Shown here: piece after piece, positions 15,682-24,597 of the stretch
Layout of the letters: each line of letters starts with the position of its first letter
How positions within the stretch are numbered: position 1 is the first letter of the stretch
Source of the DNA: DASRHY01 sp035650275
GTDB taxonomy: Bacteria > Actinomycetota > Actinomycetes > Propionibacteriales > Kribbellaceae
NCBI GenBank assembly: GCA_035650275.1
Contig: DASRHY010000067.1
Span: 122,785-186,784 of the forward strand
Length of the DNA: 64,000 bases
Direction of reading: 5' to 3'
Made by a program: the position numbers and the translations under genes
The notes under the pieces: model-generated
Databases searched by the model: none
Told to the model about the DNA's origin: nothing
Seen by the model: the letters and a program-made list of their open reading frames with translations, nothing else

Positions 15682-17034
15682 ATGGAGGCTTGGTTGCAGC
15701 GCGCAGCAGGTGCGGCGTTGGTCACGGTGCTGGCGCTCGCCGCCGGGGCCGTGCCGTCCCGCGCCGAGGTGCGGTCACAGCAGGTCGCGGCCCAGGCGCC
15801 GCCGGTCCTGCAGGTGGCGGCGACCGAGGGGGTCGCACCGACGGCCGCGGGAGTCCAGCGGGTGCTGCGGCCGGCGCTGCGGGACCCGGCGCTGGGACAG
15901 CATGTCGGGGTCGCCGTGTACGACGCCTCCCGCCGCAAGGCTCTGTACGGTGTCTCCGGCACGTTCGTCCCTGCGTCGACGCTGAAGGTGCTGACCACCA
16001 CCGCGGTGCTGGCCGCGCTCGGACCGGAGCACAGGTTCACCACGAAGGTCGTCACCGGCCGGAGCGCCTCGTCGATCGTGCTGGTCGGCGGCGGCGACCC
16101 GCTGCTCGCGGCGAAGCGTCCGGCCGGTCCGGCGTCCCCGATGCCCGCCAGCCTCGCCGACCTGGCCGCCGCCACCGCGAAGGCGCTGAAGGCGAAGGGT
16201 GTCAAGCGTGTCTCGCTCGGGTACGACGCGTCGCTGTTCACCGGTCCCGCGGTGAACCACCGCTGGCTGCCGGCGTACCTCGCCGAGGGCATCGCCGCTC
16301 CGACGACGGCGCTCTGGACCGACCAGGGACGGCAGCGTCCCGGGTTCGCGAAGCGGTATCCGGACCCGGCCCGGGCCGCCGCCGCGCAGTTCGCGTCCCG
16401 GCTCAAGCTGGCCGGCATCTCGGTGGCCCCCGCCGGCAAGGCCAAGGCGGCGCCCGGCGCGGCCACTCTGGCCCAGGTGACCTCGCCGCGTCTGGCGTCG
16501 ATCGTCGAGCACGTGAACCTGGTCAGCGACAACGACGGCGCCGAGGTGCTGCTTCGGCACGTCGGGCTGGCGACGAAGAACGGCGGCTCGTACGCGGGCG
16601 GGCTGAAGGGGCTGCGGTCCACGCTGACCGGCCTCGGCCTCTCGCTCGGCAAGGCCCGGCTGGAGGACGGCAGCGGGCTGGCCCGGACCAACGCCGTACC
16701 GCTGCAGCTGCTCGGCTCCGCGCTGACTCTGGCCACGTCACCGGACCAGCCCCGGCTCCGCGCTGTGGTGACCGGCCTGCCGGTCGCGGGCTTCACCGGC
16801 AGCCTCGCGGAGCGCTTCGCCGGCCCGGGTATGGCGGCCGGCGCCGGCTATGTCCGGGCCAAGACCGGCACCCTCACCGGTGTGCACTCGCTGGCCGGTC
16901 TGGTTCGGGACCGCACCGGCACCCTGCTGGTGTTCGTGGTCGCCACCGACCGCGTCGCATCTGACAAGGCGCTGGCCGCCCGGGCCGCGCTGGACCGCGT
17001 CGCCAGCGCGCTCGCCGCCTGCGGCTGCGGCTGA
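15682..17034 (+). CDS. dacB: D-alanyl-D-alanine carboxypeptidase/endopeptidase (PBP4, S13)
   Basis: This 450-residue exported penicillin-binding protein trims peptidoglycan cross-links. An N-terminal signal segment (AALVTVLALAAGAVPSRA) is followed by the S13 domain with S99-T-L-K102, SDN near 282 and KTG at 394-396. The spacing is normal. A long region between the first two motifs is the usual S13 insertion. Gene order ppa-dacB-metalloprotease-tilS is the usual actinobacterial one, interrupted here after dacB. Confidence 0.93.
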   Translation: MEAWLQRAAGAALVTVLALAAGAVPSRAEVRSQQVAAQAPPVLQVAATEGVAPTAAGVQRVLRPALRDPALGQHVGVAVYDASRRKALYGVSGTFVPASTLKVLTTTAVLAALGPEHRFTTKVVTGRSASSIVLVGGGDPLLAAKRPAGPASPMPASLADLAAATAKALKAKGVKRVSLGYDASLFTGPAVNHRWLPAYLAEGIAAPTTALWTDQGRQRPGFAKRYPDPARAAAAQFASRLKLAGISVAPAGKAKAAPGAATLAQVTSPRLASIVEHVNLVSDNDGAEVLLRHVGLATKNGGSYAGGLKGLRSTLTGLGLSLGKARLEDGSGLARTNAVPLQLLGSALTLATSPDQPRLRAVVTGLPVAGFTGSLAERFAGPGMAAGAGYVRAKTGTLTGVHSLAGLVRDRTGTLLVFVVATDRVASDKALAARAALDRVASALAACGCG

Positions 17035-17041
17035 CGCAGGC

Positions 17042-17398
17042 TCAGCCGAAGTCCATCACCTGGCGGATCTCGGTCTCGCCCTCCCAGCCGGGCCACAGCT
17101 CCTGGTGCAGCGTCATGAACCGGTTGGCCCACTCCACTGCTTCCTCTTTGCTTTCCACCTCGTAGAACGCGTACCCGCCGACCACCTCCTTGGCCTCGGC
17201 GAACGGCCCGTCGGTGATGGTCAGCTTCCCGCCGGACAGCCGGATCCGGCTCCCGGTCGCGGTCGGCAGCAGCCCGCCGGTGTCGACGACCACTCCCTTC
17301 TCCGCCGCCTCGGCACCGAGCTGCGCGATCGCCGCGAACAGCTCCGGCGGCGGTTGACCGACGTTCTCCGCACTCTTGACCAGAGTCATGAATCGCAT
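17042..17398 (-). CDS. YciI-like (DGPF domain) protein
   Basis: The 118-residue protein starts MRFMTLVKSAE and contains the signature TDGPFAEAKEVVGGYAFYEV, the YCII/DGPF core. Related proteins have a ferredoxin-like dimeric fold; many are encoded near ECF sigma factors, but no sigma gene is present here. Biochemical role is unknown. It is the first gene of the accessory patch between dacB and the metalloprotease, convergent with dacB. The 115-nt stretch upstream of it (17399-17513) holds no recognisable gene or strong hairpin. Confidence 0.85.
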   Translation of the reverse strand: MRFMTLVKSAENVGQPPPELFAAIAQLGAEAAEKGVVVDTGGLLPTATGSRIRLSGGKLTITDGPFAEAKEVVGGYAFYEVESKEEAVEWANRFMTLHQELWPGWEGETEIRQVMDFG

Positions 17399-17513
17399 CG
17401 CCCTGCCTCCATCCGTGTCGATGCCGACCGGGCCCGATGCCCGCCGACACCCCTGCGTCGATCACCCCCGCCCCGGATCGACACCACCACCACCTCCGAA
17501 CCGCAAGTGCGCT

Positions 17514-17939
17514 TCAGGAGTAGTCCGTCCAGAATTGCTGTAGCCGGCCGATCGCCTCCTTCTTGCTCATCCCTGCGACTTCGCTCTCGGTCAGGCCCAC
17601 CCGGGTGATCAGCAGGTGTACGACGTCGGCAGGTAACGACTCGGGTCGCTTCCGGGGCACACCACGATCCGGCTTCGCGCCGTCGGTCACGCAGGCCCAG
17701 AACGCCGCCTCGCCGACCCGCAGCTGATCACGAAGGATGTGCTGCCACAGGCTCGGCCCGTAGTCGGTGCGATCGACCGGATGGGAGACGCGAGTCCGGA
17801 GCACCGAGCCGTCCGGCAGGTCGAGCTCGAAGGTCAGGTGGTGCGTGCCGGTCCGTCCGCGTGCGGTGCGGACCTTCCGCCAGCCTTCCACCTGACAGAA
17901 CCGCTCGTGGTCCTTGCGGGTCGGCTGTGGCCAGGTCAT
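17514..17939 (-). CDS. Putative toxin of a type II-like toxin-antitoxin pair
   Basis: The 141-residue protein starts MTWPQPTRKDHERFC. It resembles the actinobacterial family often labelled cytotoxic translational repressor of toxin-antitoxin stability systems, with GWRKVR, a THHLTFELDLPDGSVLRTRVSHP strand set and a C-terminal helical tail. It overlaps the upstream antitoxin-like gene by 4 nt (ATGA), the classic arrangement for co-translated pairs. Catalytic residues are not established for this family. Toxin function is inferred from family and context. Confidence 0.65.
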   Translation of the reverse strand: MTWPQPTRKDHERFCQVEGWRKVRTARGRTGTHHLTFELDLPDGSVLRTRVSHPVDRTDYGPSLWQHILRDQLRVGEAAFWACVTDGAKPDRGVPRKRPESLPADVVHLLITRVGLTESEVAGMSKKEAIGRLQQFWTDYS

Positions 17940-18352
17940 GCGGCCGGAGGCACGAGCCAGTCGCGGAGCTGGGAGTCGTCGCTGAGCGCGATGAGCTGGA
18001 CCAGGCCCCAGTTCTCGTGATGGTTCGGGGCGTCGAGCAGGTGGTCCTGCCAGTCGTCGCTGTACTCGCGCAGAGCGTCGATCATCTCGTCCACGGCCTC
18101 GTCGAGGCTGCTGCCGTCGGCGGAGATCGGCAGGCCGGGGATGAACACCGACCAGCCGCCTCCCTCCGGGACCACCTGCGCCCGCGACGGGATGAGTGAG
18201 GCGAGGTAGAACCGGAGTCGGGCGGCGTCCACCACGGCCGACCGGGCACCGTCCCGCCGGACCGTCGCGACCCGGCCGCGCTCGGCGGCGTCCAGCAGGT
18301 CTTTCAGATGTGCTCGCGCTTCGCTGTAGCTGTCGAAGTGAACCCTTGACAT
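17936..18352 (-). CDS. Antitoxin-like protein with Phd-like N-terminus and HicB-like C-terminus
   Basis: The 138-residue protein starts at ATG 18352. Its N-terminal half (SYSEARAHLKDLLDAAERGR, then RRDGARSAVVDAARLRFYL) looks like a Phd/YefM DNA-binding antitoxin. The C-terminal half (WSVFIPGLPISADGSSLDEA, then VDEMIDALREY) looks like a HicB-type partial RNase-H fold. This composite design pairs with the overlapping toxin gene. A perfect palindrome lies 53 nt upstream and is the likely autoregulatory operator. Confidence 0.65.
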   Translation of the reverse strand: MSRVHFDSYSEARAHLKDLLDAAERGRVATVRRDGARSAVVDAARLRFYLASLIPSRAQVVPEGGGWSVFIPGLPISADGSSLDEAVDEMIDALREYSDDWQDHLLDAPNHHENWGLVQLIALSDDSQLRDWLVPPAA

Positions 18353-18404
18353 CGCCGCTCCCGGTCGTCCGTCACCTGCACCGCCCAGTGTGGGGACGAG
18401 TTGT

Positions 18405-18430
18405 ACGTACGTCAAGTACGTGACGTACGT
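18405..18430 (-). promoter_or_regulatory. Palindromic operator and promoter of the toxin-antitoxin pair
   Basis: ACGTACGTCA (18405-18414), a 6-nt spacer and TGACGTACGT (18421-18430) form a perfect 10-bp inverted repeat. On the minus strand it overlaps a TTGACG -35-like box, with CACACT 17 nt further on as a weak -10 candidate. The stop codon of the upstream flavoprotein (18412-18414) lies inside the left arm. Toxin-antitoxin pairs are usually repressed by their complex at such sites. Confidence 0.6.
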
Positions 18431-19668
18431 GTGGCGAGATGGTTGACGACGTGCTCGGCGTCGGCGCCGACGCCGGCGAAAACCGATGACGGTTCGGAGT
18501 GCAGCCACGGCAGGCCGACGGCGTACAGGCCGGGGTGCTCGGTGACGCCGCGGACGTGTCGCGGGTATCCCCACTCGTCGAACACCGGTAGGTCGACCCA
18601 GCCGAAGTCGAGCCGGTACCCGGTCGCCCAGACCACGGTGCCGATGCCCGCCGCGGCCAGGTCCAGCTCGGTCGCGGTCGGCGGCACGTAGTCGTCGTAC
18701 GGCAGGCGATCGTCCTGCGGCGCGTCGATCCCGGCCGCCGCGATGTAGGCGTCGAACAGCGGCTTGAGCTCCTCGTCGAACCCGGTGTCGGCGATGGTCA
18801 GCCGCTCGGCCAGGTCGTCGCTGAACCGCACCGTGGTCCCGTCCGCCGCCTCCAGCGCGCCGTACAGATGCATGCCTTGACGGGCGAACCAGCGCAGGTC
18901 GAGGTCGTGCCCGCCGTCCGTGCCGGACAGGTGCGGGTCGCAGCCGAACCGCGCCGCGGGCGTCGGTAGGTCGGCGACGGTCGGGAACGGTACGCCGACC
19001 TCGGCGCCGTGCAGGAAGCTCTGCATCAGCCAGTGGATGCAGTCCTTCCCGCGGTACCGGCGCGGTGCTCGCGGGCACTTCGACACCGCGAGATGCACGT
19101 CCCGGCGGGCCTCGTGCAGCTCCTCGGCGATCTGGGTGCCGGACTGCCCGGTCCCGACCACCAGCACCCCTCCGGCCGCCAGCTGACCGGGCCGCCGGTA
19201 CTCCTGCGAGTGCAGCTGCTGGATCCCGTCGCCGAGCTGTTCCGCGGCCGCCGGGACCCGCGGCCGCTGGTACGGCCCGGTAGCCAGTACGACGTTGTGC
19301 GCGGCGTACGGTCCGCGGTCGGTGTGCACCGTGAACCCGTCCCCGTCCGCGGCCAGCCGGGTGACAGTGGTCCCCAGCCGGACCGGCGCGCCGAGCTGCG
19401 CGGCGTACGCCTGGACGTACTTGACCACGTCGTCGCGGACCATGAACCCGTCCGGGTCGTCGCCGCTGTACGGCATCCCGGGCAGCAGCAGGGTGAAGTT
19501 CGGCGCGACCAGCGTGAAGCTGTCCCAGCGGTCGTGCCAGCCGCCGCCGAGCTCATCGCGGCGCTCCAGCAGCACGTGCTCGATCCCGGCCCGGGTCAGC
19601 CAATGGCTGGTGGCGAGGCCGGCCTGGCCGGCGCCGATCACCACCGTGTCGATCGTCATCTCGCTCAT
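18412..19668 (-). CDS. Flavin-containing monooxygenase-like NAD(P)/FAD protein
   Basis: The 418-residue protein has an FAD-binding GAGQAGLATSHWL at residues 12-24, a second Rossmann motif VVGTGQSGTQIAEEL near 170, and an ATGxYQRPRVP hinge at about 125. This matches the FMO/Baeyer-Villiger-like oxidoreductase group often called NAD(P)-binding domain-containing protein or MSMEG_0569-like. It probably oxygenates or reduces a small substrate using NADPH. It lies in the accessory patch between dacB and the metalloprotease; the substrate is unknown. Confidence 0.88.
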   Translation of the reverse strand: MSEMTIDTVVIGAGQAGLATSHWLTRAGIEHVLLERRDELGGGWHDRWDSFTLVAPNFTLLLPGMPYSGDDPDGFMVRDDVVKYVQAYAAQLGAPVRLGTTVTRLAADGDGFTVHTDRGPYAAHNVVLATGPYQRPRVPAAAEQLGDGIQQLHSQEYRRPGQLAAGGVLVVGTGQSGTQIAEELHEARRDVHLAVSKCPRAPRRYRGKDCIHWLMQSFLHGAEVGVPFPTVADLPTPAARFGCDPHLSGTDGGHDLDLRWFARQGMHLYGALEAADGTTVRFSDDLAERLTIADTGFDEELKPLFDAYIAAAGIDAPQDDRLPYDDYVPPTATELDLAAAGIGTVVWATGYRLDFGWVDLPVFDEWGYPRHVRGVTEHPGLYAVGLPWLHSEPSSVFAGVGADAEHVVNHLATRTSRT

Positions 19669-19792
19669 CCAGGACCTCCCGGTGTCGTCGTGCGCCCGAG
19701 GCTAGGGATCCGGACAGCGGTGCCGCGTCAGCAGAATTGGCCAGCCACGCGCACCCCAGGTGGTTACTTCTGTGTAGAGATACGTTTGCTGC

Positions 19793-20896
19793 ATGACTGG
19801 GGCAGCCGGGACGGCGGAGGAAAGCGCTACGGCGGACGTGGTCGACTGGGAGCTCGCGGGCCGTACGGCGCGCAAGCTGCTGCGGCCCGGGCCGGAGACG
19901 ACCCGTGAGCAGGCCGAGGCAGTGGTCGCGCAGCTGCGGCAGTTCGCGAACGACTCCGAGTGGCACGTCCGCGAGTTCACCGGGCTGCACGCCACCTCGG
20001 CCACCGCGCCGGTCGTGATCGTGGACCGCAACGGCTGGGTGCAGGCCAACGCCGACGGCTTCCGGACCGTGCTGCGGCCGCTGACCGACAAGGTCCGCGC
20101 CCGCCAGGACCGCAGCTCGGCGTTCGGTACATCGGTGGGCTCGCGGGTGACCGCGGTCGAGACCGGCGCGCTGCTCGCGTTCCTGTCCACCAAGGTGCTG
20201 GGGCAGTTCGACCCGTTCTACCCGGCCGACGCGGTGCCCGGCTCGAACCTGACCGGCCGGCTGCTACTGGTCGCGCCGAACGTGGTCCAGGTCGAGCGCG
20301 AGCTCGGCGTGGACCCGCGCGACTTCCGGCTCTGGGTCTGCCTGCACGAGGAGACGCACCGGGTGCAGTTCACCGCGGTGCCGTGGCTGCGGGACCACCT
20401 GCGGGCCGAGATCGCCACCTTCCTGGATCAGACCGAGGTCGACCCCTCGGCGTACGCGTCGATGCTGCGCGACGCGATGCAGCGGCTCGGCCGGTCGGTG
20501 CGCGGCGACGGCGACTTCTCGCTGATCGACCTGATGCAGTCGCCGGAGCAGCGCGCGGTGCTGGACCGGCTGACCGGCGTGATGTCGCTGCTGGAGGGTC
20601 ACGCGGACGTGGTGATGGACGGTGTCGGCCCGAACGTGATCCCGTCGGTCGACCACATCCGGTCCAAGTTCAACGCTCGCCGCAAGAGCGGCAACCCGCT
20701 GGACCAGCTGGTGAAGCGGCTGCTCGGCCTGGACGCCAAGCTGCGGCAGTACACCGACGGTGCCAGCTTCGTACGACGCGTGGTGGACCGGGCCGGGATG
20801 GACGGCTTCAACGCGGTCTGGTCCGGACCGGGAGCGCTGCCGACCAAGGCCGAGATCGCCGAGCCGGAGCGCTGGCTGTCCCGCGTCCACGGGTAG
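19793..20896 (+). CDS. Zinc-dependent metalloprotease (DUF2342-like)
   Basis: The 367-residue protein has a zincin motif HEETH at residues 185-189 (VCLHEETHRVQF) and a later LEGHADVVMDGVG segment that may supply a third ligand. The family is conserved in actinobacteria next to tilS-hpt-ftsH and is sometimes listed as F420-biosynthesis-associated, without biochemical proof. No signal peptide is seen. ATG 19793 is 11 nt before tilS is reached at the other end, so it is co-transcribed with tilS, hpt and probably ftsH. Confidence 0.87.
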   Translation: MTGAAGTAEESATADVVDWELAGRTARKLLRPGPETTREQAEAVVAQLRQFANDSEWHVREFTGLHATSATAPVVIVDRNGWVQANADGFRTVLRPLTDKVRARQDRSSAFGTSVGSRVTAVETGALLAFLSTKVLGQFDPFYPADAVPGSNLTGRLLLVAPNVVQVERELGVDPRDFRLWVCLHEETHRVQFTAVPWLRDHLRAEIATFLDQTEVDPSAYASMLRDAMQRLGRSVRGDGDFSLIDLMQSPEQRAVLDRLTGVMSLLEGHADVVMDGVGPNVIPSVDHIRSKFNARRKSGNPLDQLVKRLLGLDAKLRQYTDGASFVRRVVDRAGMDGFNAVWSGPGALPTKAEIAEPERWLSRVHG

Positions 20897-20906
20897 CGGT
20901 ACGGCG

Positions 20907-21902
20907 ATGCGTGGCCGGCTCGATCCCGCGGTGGCGGCTGCACGCGAGGCCGTCCGGGACGTGCTGGACGGGTTGCCGCAGGGAGCCGTGGTGCTGGTCG
21001 CCTGCTCCGGCGGCGCGGACTCGCTCGCGCTCGCGGCGGCGACCGCCTTCGTGGCGCCGAAGCTCGGCCTGCGTGCCGGTGCGGTGATCGTCGACCACGG
21101 CCTGCAGCCGGAGTCGGACCAGGTCGCGCGGGACGCCGCCCAGCAGTGCCGCGACATGGGGCTCGACCCCGTTCGGCTGGTGCCGGTCACGGTCGGAACC
21201 GAGGGCGGTCCGGAGGCGGCCGCGCGGTCGGCCCGGTACGACGCGCTCGACGCGCAGGCGGACGACCTCGGTGCGGACGTCGTACTCCTCGGGCACACCC
21301 GGGACGACCAGGCCGAGACCGTGCTGCTCGGTCTCGCCCGCGGCTCCGGCACTCGCTCGCTGGCCGGAATGGCCGCGGTCGCCGGGCGGCTGCGGCGACC
21401 GTTCCTGGACCTCGGCCGCGATACGACGGTCGCGGTCTGCGCGGCGCTCGAGCTGATCCCGTGGCAGGATCCGCACAACGACGACCCGTCGTACACCCGG
21501 GTCCGGGTCCGGCACGAGGTGCTGCCGCTGCTCGAGGACGCGCTCGGCCCGGGGGTCGGCGCCGCGCTGGCCCGGACCGCCGGGCTGCTGCGCGCGGACG
21601 CGGACGCCCTCGACGCGCTCGCCGCCGACCTGAGCCAGAGCGCGTTGCGGCGCGAGGGCGCAGTGGTCGAGTGCAGTGTCGCGGCGCTGGAGTCCGAGCC
21701 CCAGGCGCTGCGTACCCGGGTACTGCGGCTGGCCGCGCTGGCCGCCGGCTGCCGGGCCACCGACCTGACCGCCGGGCACATCGCCGCGGTCGACGCGCTC
21801 GTCACCGACTGGCACGGCCAGCGCTGGATCGACCTGCCGCAGTCCGTCCGCGCCCTCCGCCGAGACGGCGTCATCCTGCTCGACCCCGGTGTGACACCCT
21901 AA
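20907..21902 (+). CDS. tilS: tRNA(Ile)-lysidine synthetase
   Basis: TilS adds lysine to C34 of tRNA-Ile(CAU) so that it reads AUA. The 331-residue length from ATG 20907 is typical of the shorter actinobacterial form. The N-type ATP-pyrophosphatase P-loop SGGADS sits at 34-39, followed by VDHGLQPESD and GHTRDDQAETVLLGL, which hold the substrate-binding residues. It starts 10 nt after the metalloprotease stop and ends 5 nt before hpt. Confidence 0.95.
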   Translation: MRGRLDPAVAAAREAVRDVLDGLPQGAVVLVACSGGADSLALAAATAFVAPKLGLRAGAVIVDHGLQPESDQVARDAAQQCRDMGLDPVRLVPVTVGTEGGPEAAARSARYDALDAQADDLGADVVLLGHTRDDQAETVLLGLARGSGTRSLAGMAAVAGRLRRPFLDLGRDTTVAVCAALELIPWQDPHNDDPSYTRVRVRHEVLPLLEDALGPGVGAALARTAGLLRADADALDALAADLSQSALRREGAVVECSVAALESEPQALRTRVLRLAALAAGCRATDLTAGHIAAVDALVTDWHGQRWIDLPQSVRALRRDGVILLDPGVTP

Positions 21903-21907
21903 GCGGC

Positions 21908-22459
21908 GTGGACTGCGCGGACATCGAGAAGGACCTGACCGAGACCCTCGTCACCGAGGAGCAGATCGTGGCCCGGCTCGGTGAGCTGGCCACGGAGATC
22001 GAGCGGGACTACGAGGGCACGGACCTGCTGGTGATCGGGGTCCTCAAGGGCGCCGTGATGGTGATGGCCGACCTTGCCCGCACCCTGACCCGGCACATCG
22101 AGATGGACTGGATGGCGATCTCGTCATACGGCTCCGGGACCAAGTCGTCCGGTGTGGTCCGGATCCTCAAGGACCTGGACACCGACATCACCAACCGGCA
22201 CGTGCTGATCGTCGAGGACATCATCGATTCCGGCCTGACGCTGAGCTGGCTGGTCCGGAACCTGCAGTCCCGCAAGCCCGCCTCGGTGGAGATCTGCACC
22301 CTGCTGCGCAAGCCCGACGCGGCCAAGATGGCCGTCCCGGTGAAGTACGTCGGGTTCGACATCCCGGACGAGTTCGTGGTCGGCTACGGCCTCGACTACG
22401 CAGAGAAGTACCGCAACCTGCGCTGCGTCGTCACCCTCGCCCCACACGTCTACTCCTGA
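21908..22459 (+). CDS. hpt: Hypoxanthine phosphoribosyltransferase
   Basis: This purine-salvage enzyme transfers phosphoribose from PRPP to hypoxanthine or guanine. The 183-residue protein starts at GTG 21908 and has the PRPP loop VLIVEDIIDSGLTLSWL and the base-binding VKYVGFDIPDEFVVGYGLDY. It sits between tilS and ftsH, a widely conserved order in Gram-positive bacteria. There is a 5-nt gap from tilS, consistent with an operon. Confidence 0.96.
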   Translation: MDCADIEKDLTETLVTEEQIVARLGELATEIERDYEGTDLLVIGVLKGAVMVMADLARTLTRHIEMDWMAISSYGSGTKSSGVVRILKDLDTDITNRHVLIVEDIIDSGLTLSWLVRNLQSRKPASVEICTLLRKPDAAKMAVPVKYVGFDIPDEFVVGYGLDYAEKYRNLRCVVTLAPHVYS

Positions 22460-22568
22460 CCCTCGTTGCGGGCCGACTTGCGCCGCGCGAGACACTGGGG
22501 GCGGTGTACCGTCACAAGCCCACAGTCGGGCTGCTCGAGCTAGGAGGGACGGGGCCACGGCCTCGAAC

Positions 22569-24587
22569 ATGGACGTGAAGCGTATCTTCCGCGGACCGCT
22601 GTTCTGGATCTTCGTCGCCTTCTTGGGCGTCATGGTGATCGGGCAGCTCCTGACGAGCTCGAGCGGCTACAAGTCCGTCGACACCGGCCAGGTCGTCGAG
22701 ATCATCAAGGACGGCCGGGATATCAAGGCCGTCACCCTGATCGATCCCGACCAGGAGATCCGGATCGAGAAGACCGACGGGACCAAGCTTCGAGCGCACT
22801 GGGTCGATGGTCAGGGCACCGCCCTCGGTACCGACCTGCAGAACCTGTACAACAGCAACCGGATCGAGAACTACAACGTCGAGAACCCGAAGCCGAGCTT
22901 CATCGGCCAGGTGCTCTCCACGCTGATCCCGTTCCTGCTGATCGCGGTGGTGTTCATCTTCCTGATGAACTCGATGCAGGGCGGCGGGTCGCGGGTGATG
23001 AGCTTCGCCAAGTCGAAGGCCAAGCTGATCAGCAAGGACACCCCCAAGACCACGTTCGCCGACGTCGCGGGTTGCGACGAGGCGATCGAGGAACTCGGCG
23101 AGATCAAGGAGTTCCTGCAGGAGCCGGGCAAGTTCCAGGCGGTAGGGGCGAAGATCCCGAAGGGTGTGCTGCTGTACGGCGCGCCCGGTACCGGCAAGAC
23201 CCTGCTGGCCCGTGCGGTCGCCGGAGAGGCGGGGGTTCCGTTCTACTCGATCTCGGGCTCGGACTTCGTAGAGATGTTCGTCGGCGTCGGCGCCTCTCGG
23301 GTGCGCGACCTGTTCGAGCAGGCCAAGGCGAACGCGCCGGCGATCGTGTTCATCGACGAGATCGACGCCGTCGGCCGGCACCGCGGTGCGGGTCTCGGCG
23401 GTGGTCACGACGAGCGTGAGCAGACCCTGAACCAGCTGCTGGTCGAGATGGACGGCTTCGACGTCCGCGGCGGCGTGATCCTGATCGCCGCGACGAACCG
23501 GCCGGATGTGCTGGACCCGGCGCTGCTGCGGCCGGGCCGGTTCGACCGCCAGATCACCGTCGACGCCCCGGACCTGCCCGGCCGGGAGAAGATCCTCCAG
23601 GTGCACTCGCGCGGCAAGCCGATGGCGCAGGACGTCGACCTGACCGCGGTCGCGCGTCGTACGCCGGGCTTCACCGGCGCCGACCTGGCGAACGTGCTGA
23701 ACGAGGCCGCGCTGCTCACCGCACGGTCGAACAAGAACCAGATCGACAAGGACATGCTGGACGAGGCGATCGACCGCGTGATCGCCGGACCGCAGCGTCG
23801 TACCCGGCTGATGAGCGACAAGGAGAAGGTGCTCACGGCGTACCACGAGGGCGGTCACGCGCTGGTCGCCGCCGCGCTCCCGCACAGCGACCCGGTGCAC
23901 AAGGTGACGATCCTGCCGCGCGGTCGCGCGCTGGGCTACACCATGGTGCTGCCGGACGAGGACAAGTACTCGACCACCCGGTCGGAGATGCTGGACAAGC
24001 TCGCCTACATGCTCGGTGGCCGCGCCGCCGAGGAGATGGTCTTCCACGACCCGACCACCGGCGCCAGCAACGACATCGAGAAGGCCACCGCGCTGGCCCG
24101 GGCGATGGTGACGCAGTACGGCATGACCGAGCGGCTGGGCGCGATCAAGTTCGGCGAGGACTCCCCGGAGCCCTTCCTGGGCAGGGATCTCGGCAGTCAG
24201 CGCAACTACTCCGAGGAGATCGCCGCGGCGGTCGACGAGGAGGTCGGCAAGCTGATCCTGACCGCGCACCAGGAGGCGTTCGACATCCTGGTCGACAACC
24301 GCGCGGTGCTGGACCACCTGGTCGAGGAACTGCTCGAGCGCGAGACGCTCGACAAGACCGAGGTGGCCCGGGTCTTCGAGCCGGTGCGCAAGCGCCCGAG
24401 CCGGCCGGCCTGGACGGGTTCACCGACCCGGGAGCCGTCCGAGCTTCCGCCGGTGCAGCCGCTGCCGAGCCGCGGCGACCAGAACGGCTCGCTGCAGGAC
24501 ATCATCCCCGGCGGCGTGGTCGGTCCGGACGAGGCGGCCCACGGGCCGTCGTACGGCAGCGGGCCGACGCCGCCGAGCGAAGCCTGA
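22569..24587 (+). CDS. ftsH: ATP-dependent zinc metalloprotease FtsH
   Basis: This membrane-bound AAA+ protease degrades misfolded membrane and regulatory proteins. It has 672 residues: TM1 about 10-28, an extracellular loop, TM2 about 113-134, the AAA module with Walker A GAPGTGKT at 204-211 and IVFIDEIDAVG, and the zinc site HEGGH at 426-430. The MDVKRIFRGP start matches Streptomyces FtsH. The only strong Shine-Dalgarno-like sequence (AGGAGG) lies about 24 nt upstream, unusually far. The last 70 residues are a Pro/Gly-rich tail. Confidence 0.97.
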   Translation: MDVKRIFRGPLFWIFVAFLGVMVIGQLLTSSSGYKSVDTGQVVEIIKDGRDIKAVTLIDPDQEIRIEKTDGTKLRAHWVDGQGTALGTDLQNLYNSNRIENYNVENPKPSFIGQVLSTLIPFLLIAVVFIFLMNSMQGGGSRVMSFAKSKAKLISKDTPKTTFADVAGCDEAIEELGEIKEFLQEPGKFQAVGAKIPKGVLLYGAPGTGKTLLARAVAGEAGVPFYSISGSDFVEMFVGVGASRVRDLFEQAKANAPAIVFIDEIDAVGRHRGAGLGGGHDEREQTLNQLLVEMDGFDVRGGVILIAATNRPDVLDPALLRPGRFDRQITVDAPDLPGREKILQVHSRGKPMAQDVDLTAVARRTPGFTGADLANVLNEAALLTARSNKNQIDKDMLDEAIDRVIAGPQRRTRLMSDKEKVLTAYHEGGHALVAAALPHSDPVHKVTILPRGRALGYTMVLPDEDKYSTTRSEMLDKLAYMLGGRAAEEMVFHDPTTGASNDIEKATALARAMVTQYGMTERLGAIKFGEDSPEPFLGRDLGSQRNYSEEIAAAVDEEVGKLILTAHQEAFDILVDNRAVLDHLVEELLERETLDKTEVARVFEPVRKRPSRPAWTGSPTREPSELPPVQPLPSRGDQNGSLQDIIPGGVVGPDEAAHGPSYGSGPTPPSEA

Positions 24588-24597
24588 CGCCGCCTCA

